Origin: an uncultured Lachnobacterium sp.
Lineage (GTDB): Bacteria; Bacillota; Clostridia; Lachnospirales; Lachnospiraceae
Direction: 5' to 3'
Length of the DNA: 26,179 nt
Assembly: GCA_937889225.1 (NCBI GenBank)
Contig: CALAST010000053.1
Coordinates: 1-26,179 of the forward strand
Below, piece by piece: positions 13,882-20,697 of this stretch (position 1 is its first letter; the number at the start of each line of letters is the position of its first letter). Made by a program: the position numbers and the translations under genes. Under the pieces are notes generated by a model. The model did not search any database. It was not told the DNA's origin and saw only the letters and a list, made by a program, of their open reading frames with translations.

Positions 13882-15762
13882 TTAATTAATATTTGTAATT
13901 TTATCAGCTAAAAACATTACTAACTTTTTCTTCTTAGCTATTTCAAATAAATACATACATTTTTTTAGTGAATCTTTACTCCCAACAATTTCTTTCTCCA
14001 TTATTTTACAATTATTCCACAAGATATGATAACAATTTGCCCCTAACACACCTATCCTTCTATGTATTAAACACTCCTTAATCACACGTCCACTAATTTC
14101 ATTTGATTCATCATATCTTTGGACATCGCCTAACCAACTTGATATCTCCGTCATTATAAATTCGTACTCTCTAATATATGGCGTAATACAATCAGCACTT
14201 TGATATTCTTCAAAAATCGCTTTTAATACCATCAGATATCTTTCCCTTTCTTTTACCTCTTTTCCCATTGCACTTCTATATGCACAATAAAGCTCTTTTT
14301 GTGTTAGATACCGTTTTTCATGATTAACTATACTTTCCAATGATATTGTATTTTCTAAACTACTTCTACTATTAATATAAAATTCCTCATCAGAAATCAT
14401 CTTTTTAAACCATAACAACATATCATAAAACATATCAATTGCCTGTTTATTTTCTGGTATATCCATCCTTAATCTCTTTTCTAGTTGATTCAAAGAATCT
14501 TCCAACTTTTCCAAATCACCAATATTTGCATAACGAGTTATTTTATCATACAGTTCCAATGCTTCTGCATCATTTGTCACAACATACCCACAAACATTCT
14601 CAACCCCAAGTTTTACTTTCGGAAATACGCCTCTTATCGTATACTTTTGTGTTTTCACCCGTTTCTTTTCACAACGAGTAATCGATTTTAAGTCACAAGT
14701 ATCATCGGATAAATCCTCTTTCGTCATTCCCATCATTTTTCTCCTAATTTGTACGACTTCACCCATTGGATAACTCTGCATTTCCCAATACAAATGACAA
14801 AAATGCTCCATATATGCTGAAACCTCATATTCTTCATACAATCCCATAAGTACTTCATACCAAGAAACTGTTGTCTCCACAAGTTCATTAAGTTCTTTCG
14901 CTTCTTGTCCTATAACATACTTCAGTTTTTCATAACAAAATACCTTACGCAACTCCAATAATTCCATAAAATAAAACAGTTTCCTAATATCCCTTAATAA
15001 TTCAACTGCCTTCTCACAAATCTCCAACCCATACTCCACAATTTCCCATGGAAGTTCCAAAGAATGTGCCTTATAATACTCACAATTCAGCTTCATCCAA
15101 TAATACACAACCTTTGGATAAATCTTCACCTTCCCCAGATTATCCATCTGAGAATCTTCAATATACGCAATAATTTCTCTATATTCCCGTAGTCTCCATT
15201 CCACAACATCCTTCTCATTAACGCCTAAACCATGCAATGCAACATATTCAATCAGCAAGTTAATTTCTTGGTCTGCTAACAACAAATCTTTCGGAAAATT
15301 CTCGCCTTGCATTTTCACAGTCTCTTTCACCGCTTTTTCAATCATCTCCCTTTGTTCCCAAAGTGGTGCATCCTTCATCTTTAATATCATAAACTTCATG
15401 GCAGCTACAAACTGTCTCTCAACGGACTTGTCCGGTGCTTTTTTCTCATATTCTGCTAATTGTTTCTCCAGCTGCAAAAACTGCTTTCTCTCAATACTCT
15501 TTAAGATGTCCTGCCTAAGCATCCATCTTTCGTATTCTTTTGGTGGCAGATAATCTTCGTACTTTTCTCTGGATATCCCTAATCTTGCTACAATTCGATT
15601 TCGTATCATCTTCTCCGGCACTGTCTCATCTCTTTCCATTCTCTGAACTGTACTTGTGGAACAAACTCCATTCGCCACCGTTTCTAATGTTAACCTCATC
15701 ATTTTTCTTCTGATTTTTAAAAACCTATGAAAATATACTTCATCGTTTACTTTATCCAACAT
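13882..15762 (-). CDS. Tandem-duplicated RRNPP-like HTH/helical-repeat regulator
   Basis: This 626-residue protein appears to be two regulator units in one chain. Unit 1 has an XRE-type HTH (about 12-60: FLKIRRKMMRLTLETVANGV, STSTVQRMERDETVPEKM) followed by helix-rich sequence to about 325. Unit 2 repeats the pattern from about 335: VVQIRRKMMGMTKEDLSDDT, KSITRCEKKRVKT, then helices to the end. The two HTH parts share IRRKMM-x-x-T, and the following segments also align (LRQDILKSIERKQFLQLEKQ with LYDKITRYANIGDLEKLEDS). Each unit is about 310 residues, the size of PlcR or Rgg. Such proteins bind exported peptides and regulate transcription as dimers. A GGGGTGATGAG leader precedes the start. The convergent small peptide gene at 13515 is a natural candidate ligand. 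The RRNPP assignment is inference from architecture. Confidence 0.8.
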   Translation of the reverse strand: MLDKVNDEVYFHRFLKIRRKMMRLTLETVANGVCSTSTVQRMERDETVPEKMIRNRIVARLGISREKYEDYLPPKEYERWMLRQDILKSIERKQFLQLEKQLAEYEKKAPDKSVERQFVAAMKFMILKMKDAPLWEQREMIEKAVKETVKMQGENFPKDLLLADQEINLLIEYVALHGLGVNEKDVVEWRLREYREIIAYIEDSQMDNLGKVKIYPKVVYYWMKLNCEYYKAHSLELPWEIVEYGLEICEKAVELLRDIRKLFYFMELLELRKVFCYEKLKYVIGQEAKELNELVETTVSWYEVLMGLYEEYEVSAYMEHFCHLYWEMQSYPMGEVVQIRRKMMGMTKEDLSDDTCDLKSITRCEKKRVKTQKYTIRGVFPKVKLGVENVCGYVVTNDAEALELYDKITRYANIGDLEKLEDSLNQLEKRLRMDIPENKQAIDMFYDMLLWFKKMISDEEFYINSRSSLENTISLESIVNHEKRYLTQKELYCAYRSAMGKEVKERERYLMVLKAIFEEYQSADCITPYIREYEFIMTEISSWLGDVQRYDESNEISGRVIKECLIHRRIGVLGANCYHILWNNCKIMEKEIVGSKDSLKKCMYLFEIAKKKKLVMFLADKITNIN

Positions 15763-15876
15763 CTCATCACCCCATATATTCGGTTATGCTATTTCCCGCC
15801 CAACAGCTTTGTATAATTATACTATAAACCCATATAGACAAAGGGGCAAAAAATGCAATTTACTCAAATTTCTAAA

Positions 15877-15908
15877 AAAATAGAACTAACTTTCATTAGT
15901 TCTATTTT
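15877..15908 (-). terminator. Terminator of the XRE three-gene operon
   Basis: A perfect 13-bp stem (AAAATAGAACTAA and complement, six-base loop) is followed on the minus strand by seven Ts. It lies 69 bases past the stop at 15977. The same gap holds the upstream region of the 626-residue regulator, with a GTATAATTATAC palindrome at about 15810-15825. Confidence 0.88.
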
Positions 15909-15976
15909 GGCAATATTACAACAAAAAATCTTTTTCATTAAACGAATTTCTAAACGTTACTTCATCTGTATGTTAC

Positions 15977-16450
15977 CTAATCCAAAAATTCTCCACTATC
16001 AAATGCTCTTACAACTACATTTGTACCTTTTCCAATCTTGTAACTTATCCCCTGTGTTCCCCACAGCATAAAGCAATCAATTCCGTCAAAGGCGATTGGT
16101 ACTTCATCTGCCTCTTCTTGAGTAAGTGCAATCGCTTTTGTAAAAAGAATACCTTTCTCTGTTTCAACACTTCCATGTTCAAATCCATTCTCCTGCAACA
16201 CCTGAATCAACGTGTCTTCATTTGCTCTTGCCACAGTATAACATAAATGCGATTTTTCTTTTTTCGATACTTTCAACGCTGTCTCCACAAAAAGATTCAA
16301 CAGTTCGATATTCTCCATATCTTTCATTCGAAAAATCATTCTGGAGCTTTTAGGGGCATTGATGCATCCAGCTTCTCCTTCTACTTTTCCGTAAGTGTAG
16401 AGCATAATCATAACATTTTCCTGCTCAAAGCCTTTTAACATATTTTCCAT
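15977..16450 (-). CDS. Uncharacterised protein, last gene of XRE operon
   Basis: No family was recognised in these 157 residues. The sequence is mixed alpha/beta with no signal peptide or membrane segment. Recognisable segments are VMIMLYTYGKVEGEAG, a helix MENIELLNLFVETALKVSKKEKS, and ENGFEHGSVETEKGILFTKAI, which faintly resembles the end of GNAT acetyltransferases, but the acetyl-CoA loop is not visible. The C-terminus contains CFMLWGTQGISYKIGKGTN. The frame is open 18 codons further upstream, but the GGAGG site nine bases before the ATG at 16450 sets the start. Only four bases separate it from the stop of the 178-residue gene, so coupled translation is likely. Its job should be tied to that partner and to the XRE regulator upstream. 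Confidence 0.75.
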   Translation of the reverse strand: MENMLKGFEQENVMIMLYTYGKVEGEAGCINAPKSSRMIFRMKDMENIELLNLFVETALKVSKKEKSHLCYTVARANEDTLIQVLQENGFEHGSVETEKGILFTKAIALTQEEADEVPIAFDGIDCFMLWGTQGISYKIGKGTNVVVRAFDSGEFLD

Positions 16451-16454
16451 ATCG

Positions 16455-16991
16455 TTAATCCTCCTTATAACAATATCGCAAAGCCTTTTCGTATGCTTCT
16501 TCATATGTATCCCACTTAATTTTTTTCTCTCCGTTTATAAATTCACAAACTTCTATATTTCCTAAATAGGCATAGAAGTGCGTGCCTTTTGCATCTCCCA
16601 TAAATTTTCTAATTCGTATATCTTCCTTAAAATATGCCGGAAACAGCAGCATGCGTTTTGTAACTGTTGCCACTACTTGTTCCTGCGGAAAACCGCAATT
16701 CCATCCACCATCTTCATTCAGCCAGATTTCTTTTCCTTTTTTTACACAGGCTCTCTTTTTTAATTCGGATTGTCTGATATATTGACTTAATCCCTGAAAT
16801 GTTGTGCTATTTGTATCCATCGCCAGAAGTTCTGCAAGCAAATATGTGTTATCTTCTTTCTCATCTCTATGAATGGCATTTATGTATTTTCGAAATAATG
16901 AATGATATGTTTTACTTTCATATTCCAATAACTTATCCACATTATCACAAACAAACCACCATTGATTATCCACTTTTTTAAACGTATACAT
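16455..16991 (-). CDS. Uncharacterised protein, middle gene of XRE operon
   Basis: No family was recognised for this 178-residue soluble protein. It begins with an aromatic-rich strand segment (MYTFKKVDNQWWFVCDN), followed by a helical region (KLLEYESKTYHSLFRKYINAI), a Lys/Arg-rich stretch (SELKKRACVKKGKEIWLNED), and a C-terminal KGTHFYAYLGNIEVCEFING with KIKWDTYEEAYEKALRYC. The ribosome site GTAGG overlaps the stop region of the XRE gene, four bases away. Together with the 157-residue gene it forms a compact unit controlled by a small HTH protein. That layout is compatible with a toxin-antitoxin-like, immunity or stress module, but nothing in the sequence selects among them. Confidence 0.75.
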   Translation of the reverse strand: MYTFKKVDNQWWFVCDNVDKLLEYESKTYHSLFRKYINAIHRDEKEDNTYLLAELLAMDTNSTTFQGLSQYIRQSELKKRACVKKGKEIWLNEDGGWNCGFPQEQVVATVTKRMLLFPAYFKEDIRIRKFMGDAKGTHFYAYLGNIEVCEFINGEKKIKWDTYEEAYEKALRYCYKED

Positions 16992-16995
16992 AATT

Positions 16996-17292
16996 CTAAC
17001 CTACATCCTTTTGTAAACTTTTAAACTCATTGGTTCTCAAAAATTCTGTTATAGTGATATTAAAACCATCACATAATTTAAAAACTGTAAAAATTCCCGG
17101 ATTCTTTGTTGTACCATCCAGAATATGCAGCAACGTTGTCAAAGGAACACCCGACTTACTGGCTAATGCATAATAAGACATTCCTCTTTGCTTACATAAA
17201 TAATTAATTCGCTCAATTAAAATTTTCTGTTGTTTTTTGACTTTCATATTGTTTTTTACCTGAATATCAATATTGATTACATATATTTTCAT
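16996..17292 (-). CDS. XRE-family HTH regulator, first gene of XRE operon
   Basis: This is a small single-domain DNA-binding protein with the HTH at KQQKILIERINYLCKQRGMS, YYALASKSGVPLTTLLHILD and KNPGIFTVFKLCDGFNITITEFL, the usual five-helix XRE pattern covering nearly the whole chain. Two starts are possible: ATG 17292 (AGG five bases upstream) and ATG 17247 (MKVKKQQ, AGG eleven bases upstream). The second fits the family N-terminus better, giving 83 residues. It leads a tightly packed minus-strand operon with the 178- and 157-residue genes and probably autoregulates it. A TATAGT sequence about 20 bases upstream is a possible -10 box. Confidence 0.85.
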   Translation of the reverse strand: MKIYVINIDIQVKNNMKVKKQQKILIERINYLCKQRGMSYYALASKSGVPLTTLLHILDGTTKNPGIFTVFKLCDGFNITITEFLRTNEFKSLQKDVG

Positions 17293-17360
17293 GTGTACCT
17301 AATTCCGTACTATAACGCAATAAAATACGATTTTAGTTTATTCACACTTTATTTTTAAAT

Positions 17361-17384
17361 CAAGGGACAGAAGTAGCAAAAAAA
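17361..17384. repeat. Second copy of the GGGACA repeat (half)
   Basis: The sequence beginning CAAGGGACAGAAGTAGC matches 13355-13378 at about 21 of 24 bases. The right arm of the palindrome is missing. It abuts the terminator behind the symporter remnant, at a place where a gene has been lost. Confidence 0.5.
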
Positions 17385-17416
17385 GACCCTTGTTTTAATA
17401 AACAAAGGTCTTTTTT
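17379..17416. terminator. Hairpin terminator after the symporter remnant
   Basis: A 17-bp stem with one mismatch (AAAAAAGACC arm at 17379-17395, mirrored at 17400-17416) has A and T runs on either side. It lies ten bases beyond the stop codon of the symporter fragment and was probably its original terminator; it now serves the VanZ gene. Confidence 0.82.
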
Positions 17417-17425
17417 AATTTTATT

Positions 17426-17530
17426 CTATTTTCCAATGTCGACTTTATTCTTTTTCAAAGACTTCTCTATCCACAAGCCTTCTTTATTTGCCACAATTAC
17501 GGTACATACCGCATCACCTGTACAATTTAC
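17426..17530 (-). pseudogene. C-terminal remnant of a dicarboxylate/amino acid:cation symporter
   Basis: In the frame one step away from the VanZ-like gene the minus strand reads VNCTGDAVCTVIVANKEGLW and ends IEKSLKKNKVDIGK and a stop. The NxTGDAxxxxIVAxxEG pattern is the conserved C-terminal end of GltP/DctA-type symporters, where an Asp-rich RTxxNVTGD helix binds substrate and cations. About 34 codons remain of a normal 400. The preceding DILRTA, which would normally lead into this motif, is in the other frame, now the tail of the VanZ-like protein, with a GCCTGCC repeat at the break. Confidence 0.6.
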
Positions 17531-17981
17531 GGCAGGCAGTTCGCAGAATATCCAAAATACGGATAAAAAGAATACCACACAAAGAACCTGAACTATCTAA
17601 AACCACATCCATCAACTGACCTGCTCTGCCTCCCACAAAAAGCTGAATGGTTTCATCAAACGATGCAATAATAATGCAAAAGAAAATTCCAATAATTCCT
17701 TTCTTTGGAAATTTTGTTTGCAAAAGCGTAAGGAGCGAAAATGTTCCCAAGATAAAATATTCCGTAAAATGTGCTGTCTTTCTTACCAAAAAATGAATGG
17801 TATCTATGTCCATAAATTTTGTTAAGGAAAGTTTTTCTACAATCCAACTTACAATTCCACCACTTAACTGACCGGACTCTTCTCCGCTTTGCAGGGAAAA
17901 AGAAAAAATAACAACAATCCAGAGGAATGTCATGCACATATACAATGTTCGCTTATGTGTTTGTTTGATTTTATCTGCCAT
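17514..17981 (-). CDS. VanZ-like family membrane protein
   Basis: VanZ-like proteins are small polytopic membrane proteins; the founding member gives low teicoplanin resistance, and most others have no known role. The 155 residues show four hydrophobic helices: TLYMCMTFLWIVVIFSFS (13-30), FTEYFILGTFSLLTLL after the conserved RKTAHFTEY motif, GIIGIFFCIIIASFDET with the conserved acidic end, and a last helix after the GRAGQLMDVVLDSSGS signature. The final residues (DILRTACRKLYR) look borrowed from the symporter gene whose remnant overlaps in another frame, so the C-terminus may be chimeric. A GGAGG lies 14 bases before the start, farther than usual. Confidence 0.85.
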   Translation of the reverse strand: MADKIKQTHKRTLYMCMTFLWIVVIFSFSLQSGEESGQLSGGIVSWIVEKLSLTKFMDIDTIHFLVRKTAHFTEYFILGTFSLLTLLQTKFPKKGIIGIFFCIIIASFDETIQLFVGGRAGQLMDVVLDSSGSLCGILFIRILDILRTACRKLYR

Positions 17982-17988
17982 ATCTTAT

Positions 17989-18174
17989 CTATTTGCCTCC
18001 ATTTTTCTTTGAAAGTCTATATTTTAGCAAATCTTTTCTATCATGGCAATCTCTAATATACTTTTTTATCCTGTTTTTATCACGGTCAATCGGATATTTA
18101 CAATCTGCTTTTCTACGCTCATATTTTTTTAATTTTCCAAACATAACTATAACACTATTTATCAAACTTTTCAA
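17989..18174 (-). CDS. Doubtful small basic ORF containing repeat copy 4
   Basis: This 61-codon frame (or 51 from the internal Met at 18144) encodes a highly charged peptide, with KLKKYERRKADCKYPIDRDK in the middle and DLLKYRLSKKNGGK at the end. Its stop overlaps the GGAGG that serves the VanZ-like gene. There is no convincing ribosome site of its own. The KADCKYPID segment is the complement-strand reading of the dispersed repeat, so the frame may be an accident of the repeat. It could equally be a real tiny gene; the repeat's peptide frame is conserved elsewhere in the window. Confidence 0.35.
   Translation of the reverse strand: MKSLINSVIVMFGKLKKYERRKADCKYPIDRDKNRIKKYIRDCHDRKDLLKYRLSKKNGGK
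18086..18120 (+). repeat. Dispersed 'YPLD' hairpin repeat, copy 4
   Basis: TCAATCGGATATTTACAATC followed by TGCTTTTC matches the core of copies 1 to 3. The complement reads KADCKYPIDR. The inner stem keeps seven of eight pairs, counting one G-T wobble. Confidence 0.6.
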
Positions 18175-18201
18175 GCGTTATTTTCAACTCTGTATAAGTA
18201 T

Positions 18202-18231
18202 TTGTTACCAATTCATAGCCGTTGCTACAAT
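18202..18231 (+). promoter_or_regulatory. Promoter of the first XRE paralog
   Basis: TTGTTA (18202-18207) and TACAAT (18226-18231) are 18 bp apart and lie 27 bases upstream of the start at 18258. Confidence 0.55.
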
Positions 18232-18257
18232 AACAAAAAATACAAGGGGTCTTTATT

Positions 18258-18587
18258 ATGAAAAATTTGAAACAACTACGTATAAACAAAAACTTAAGTC
18301 AACAAAAATTAGGAGAAATTCTGCATGTCAGCCAACAATCTATCCATAAATATGAAAACAATATCACATCTCCGGATATTGATACTTTAAAGAATATGGC
18401 AGACTTTTTTGATACTTCTGTAGACTATCTGCTGGAGTTAACAGATATTCCCCACAAAATTGAACCTGTCACAGAAACCATGTTAAATCAGGCAGAAACG
18501 GAGCTTGTTGAAACGTATCGGAAACTCAACACATCGCAAAAGGAGTTAATTCAAAAACTTTCTACTGAATTTACTTTAAAAATATAA
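18258..18587 (+). CDS. XRE-family HTH regulator, paralog A
   Basis: This 109-residue protein has a typical N-terminal HTH (LKQLRINKNLSQQKLGEIL, HVSQQSIHKYENNITSPD, LKNMADFFDTSVDYLLELTD) and a C-terminal helical tail (about 66-109) beginning DIPHKIEPVTETMLN. Two further proteins at 22274 and 22877 share the whole architecture, including HVSQQSIHKYE and IPHKIxPVTxTMLN. The tail is likely a dimerisation or partner-binding segment; no enzymatic domain is present. An AAGGGG site about nine bases upstream supports the start. Regulators of this form often occur in integrated elements or control a neighbouring operon; here the nearest downstream gene is another XRE protein. Confidence 0.9.
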   Translation: MKNLKQLRINKNLSQQKLGEILHVSQQSIHKYENNITSPDIDTLKNMADFFDTSVDYLLELTDIPHKIEPVTETMLNQAETELVETYRKLNTSQKELIQKLSTEFTLKI

Positions 18588-18693
18588 TTAAGCTCCCTTA
18601 ATGTCTCACTTTTACAACCTTTTTAGTCACTAAAGTAAATTAATATCAATATATTGCAAATTGTGAGCTTACAAAGGTAAAAGGGTGATGCAT

Positions 18694-18945
18694 ATGCCAA
18701 AACCAAGAAGCACCTCTGGTGAAAAGAACCTTATCAGCAAAAATTTAATTGAACTGCGAAGAAGAAATAACTTATCCCAGCGTGAATTGGCTTATCGTCT
18801 GCAGCTGGCAGGATATGATATGGATAAGAATGTTATCACGCGAATCGAAACCAATCAGCGTTATGTGACCGATATTGAACTGGTTGCTTTTTCGGAAGTA
18901 CTTCATGTTCCTTTTGATTACCTGATACGGGGCTTAGACAATTGA
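18694..18945 (+). CDS. XRE-family HTH regulator (short)
   Basis: This is a single-domain HTH protein of 83 residues (86 if translation starts at the GTG at 18685). After a basic PKPRSTSGEKN lead it shows LIELRRRNNLSQRELAYRLQ, DKNVITRIETNQRYVTDIEL and VAFSEVLHVPFDYLIRGL. The first turn carries the extra residues AGYDMDKN found in a distinct XRE subgroup, so it is not part of the A/B/C paralog set. An AAAGGG site eight bases before 18694 makes that ATG the best start. It follows paralog A by about 105 bases and is ended by a long hairpin at 18961-19014. Confidence 0.85.
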   Translation: MPKPRSTSGEKNLISKNLIELRRRNNLSQRELAYRLQLAGYDMDKNVITRIETNQRYVTDIELVAFSEVLHVPFDYLIRGLDN

Positions 18946-18960
18946 ATATTGAAAAACAGA

Positions 18961-19014
18961 AGAAGCTGTCAAAACAATAGAGAACTATACGAACTCTATC
19001 AAAACGCAGCTTCT
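18961..19014. terminator. Branched hairpin terminator
   Basis: The outer stem AGAAGCTG (18961-18968) pairs with CAGCTTCT (19007-19014), and an inner stem ATAGAG pairs with CTCTAT (18977-18982, 18994-18999). T-rich sequence follows on the plus strand (TTCTTT) and on the minus strand (TCTGTTTTTC), so it may end both flanking genes. Confidence 0.72.
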
Positions 19015-19076
19015 TTCTTTATCTCCAAAAACACAAATACAAAACAGCATTCGTGTTTCTTCATTATATTAATGTA

Positions 19077-20309
19077 TTAGATTTCATGGATAAAAATACC
19101 GCTTCTTAACTTTGGCTCAAACCATGTAGATTTTGGCGGCATTAAAAGATTTGCATCTGCTACGGAAAATAATTCCTGTATTGAAGTCGGATACATTGCA
19201 AATGCAAGCACGCAATCTTCTTTACAGCGTTTTTCCAATTCTCCAATTCCTCTTATTCCTCCAACAAAATCAATTCGTTTATTTGTTTTTGGGTCATCAA
19301 TTCCAAGTACCGGATTTAAAAGTAAATTCTGTAATAAAGATACATCCAAGCTTTCCACAGGGTCATTTGGCATATCTTCCGCTTTTACTTTGCACAAATA
19401 CCATTTATCATCTAAAAGCATTGTAAATTCGCCTTTTTTTGCCGGTTTTGCTGCACCATGCAATTCTTCTACTTCAAAAATGTTTCTTACTGTCTCAAGG
19501 AATGCTTCCTTGGATAAACCATTTAAATCTTTTATCACACGGTTATAATCCATAATCATAAGTTCTTCATCCGGGAACAGTACAGATAAGAAGTAATTGA
19601 ATTCTTCCGTTCCATCATAGTTTGGATTTTCATTTCTGCGTTTCACACCAACTTTTACGGCTGATGCAGCTCTGTGATGTCCATCTGCAATATAGACATT
19701 CTCAATATTTGCAAATGCACCACGAATTGCTTCTACTTTTGCAGAGTCTCCAATGCGGAACACACGATGACGAATTCCATCTTCAGAATTAAAATCATAT
19801 AATGCATCTTCTGTTTTTACTTCATTGACAATCTCACGAAGCACTTCATTTGCACGGTATGCAAGGAAAATTGGTCCGGTTTGTGCACTACAGGTATCTA
19901 CGTGACGGATTCTGTCTACTTCTTTGTCAGCTCTTGTGTTTTCATGCTTCTTAATCACACTATTTAAATAATCATCAATCGAAGCACATGCTACAATTCC
20001 GGTCTGCACGCGACCATTCATGGTAAGCTCATAGAGATAGTAACATTCTTCTTCATCGCTGATAAATGTTCCGTTTTCTTTCCATTCCCCAATCAAGCTC
20101 TTTGCTTTTTCATATACTTCATCTGCATATGTATCTACATCATCTGAAAAATTTGTCTCTGCTCTGTCAATCATTAAAAAAGACTGCGGATTTTTCACAA
20201 TTACGGCTTTTGCCTCCTCACGGTTATACACATCATACGGCAATGCCGCTACTGCTGCTACACATGTGCCATCCGGTCTGACACATTTAAATGGTTTTAT
20301 TACTGCCAT
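19077..20309 (-). CDS. DUF1015 family protein
   Basis: This 410-residue cytoplasmic protein belongs to the DUF1015 family, found mainly in clostridia and often near serine-biosynthesis genes; its reaction is not established. Family landmarks are the N-terminal MAVIKPFKCVRPD, AALPYDVYNREEA, SFLMIDRAETNF, the conserved IADGHHRAASA histidine motif (typical of the family) and FNYFLSVLFPDEELMIMDYN. The long upstream extension of the frame is rejected because GGAG sits five bases before the ATG at 20309. A good promoter (20368-20396) precedes it. No serA or serC is in the window. It is divergent from the HTH-dehydrogenase gene, sharing a 388-base intergenic region that contains one of the two dyad sites. 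Confidence 0.92.
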   Translation of the reverse strand: MAVIKPFKCVRPDGTCVAAVAALPYDVYNREEAKAVIVKNPQSFLMIDRAETNFSDDVDTYADEVYEKAKSLIGEWKENGTFISDEEECYYLYELTMNGRVQTGIVACASIDDYLNSVIKKHENTRADKEVDRIRHVDTCSAQTGPIFLAYRANEVLREIVNEVKTEDALYDFNSEDGIRHRVFRIGDSAKVEAIRGAFANIENVYIADGHHRAASAVKVGVKRRNENPNYDGTEEFNYFLSVLFPDEELMIMDYNRVIKDLNGLSKEAFLETVRNIFEVEELHGAAKPAKKGEFTMLLDDKWYLCKVKAEDMPNDPVESLDVSLLQNLLLNPVLGIDDPKTNKRIDFVGGIRGIGELEKRCKEDCVLAFAMYPTSIQELFSVADANLLMPPKSTWFEPKLRSGIFIHEI

Positions 20310-20367
20310 GGTGACTCCTTCCATTCTCTCATAAGTATAAAATTTTATGCATTCAAAATATTTACCT

Positions 20368-20396
20368 ATTTTAACATAGTGTTTATCCGGATTCAA
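20368..20396 (-). promoter_or_regulatory. Promoter of the DUF1015 gene
   Basis: TTGAAT (20396-20391) and TAAAAT (20373-20368) on the minus strand are separated by exactly 17 bp and lie about 60 bases before the ATG. The rest of the 388-base gap holds the dehydrogenase promoter and its two dyads; 20400-20530 shows nothing else. Confidence 0.7.
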
Positions 20397-20533
20397 GAGA
20401 TGTTCTAAAGTAAGATAGTGAAAAATTACTGTAAGAAAACCAAGTTAAATAAATGCTCAATTAGTTTATAGATAATGTAAAATGTTTGCTATACCACTTC
20501 TTTTATATTTATAAAAACCTCTCATAGTATTTT

Positions 20534-20550
20534 TGTTATTTTAAACAACA
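20534..20550. promoter_or_regulatory. Dyad operator site 1 (TGTTATTTTAAACAACA)
   Basis: This 17-bp pseudo-palindrome pairs at seven of eight positions around a central base. The identical 17-mer, extended by a shared T, recurs at 20665. It lies about 50 bases upstream of the -35 box of the HTH-dehydrogenase promoter. Confidence 0.72.
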
Positions 20551-20598
20551 TTTTTGTACCTATTTCCCATAATTTTCTGCTTATTTTTTACTTAATAC

Positions 20599-20627
20599 TT
20601 GCTTTTTTCTACTGCATCTGCTATTAT
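20599..20627 (+). promoter_or_regulatory. Promoter of the HTH-dehydrogenase gene
   Basis: TTGCTT (20599-20604) and TATTAT (20622-20627) are separated by 17 bp. Transcription would begin near 20634, leaving a leader of about 65 bases containing operator site 2. Confidence 0.65.
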
Positions 20628-20664
20628 ATCTACAATTTATATCAATCAAACTAAAACAAACAAA

Positions 20665-20681
20665 TGTTATTTTAAACAACA
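20665..20681. promoter_or_regulatory. Dyad operator site 2 (TGTTATTTTAAACAACA)
   Basis: Identical to site 1, centred 131 bp from it. It lies downstream of the predicted transcription start and just before the AAGGAG ribosome site, a position where a bound protein would block elongation. Confidence 0.72.
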
Positions 20682-20697
20682 TACATAAGGAGTATCT

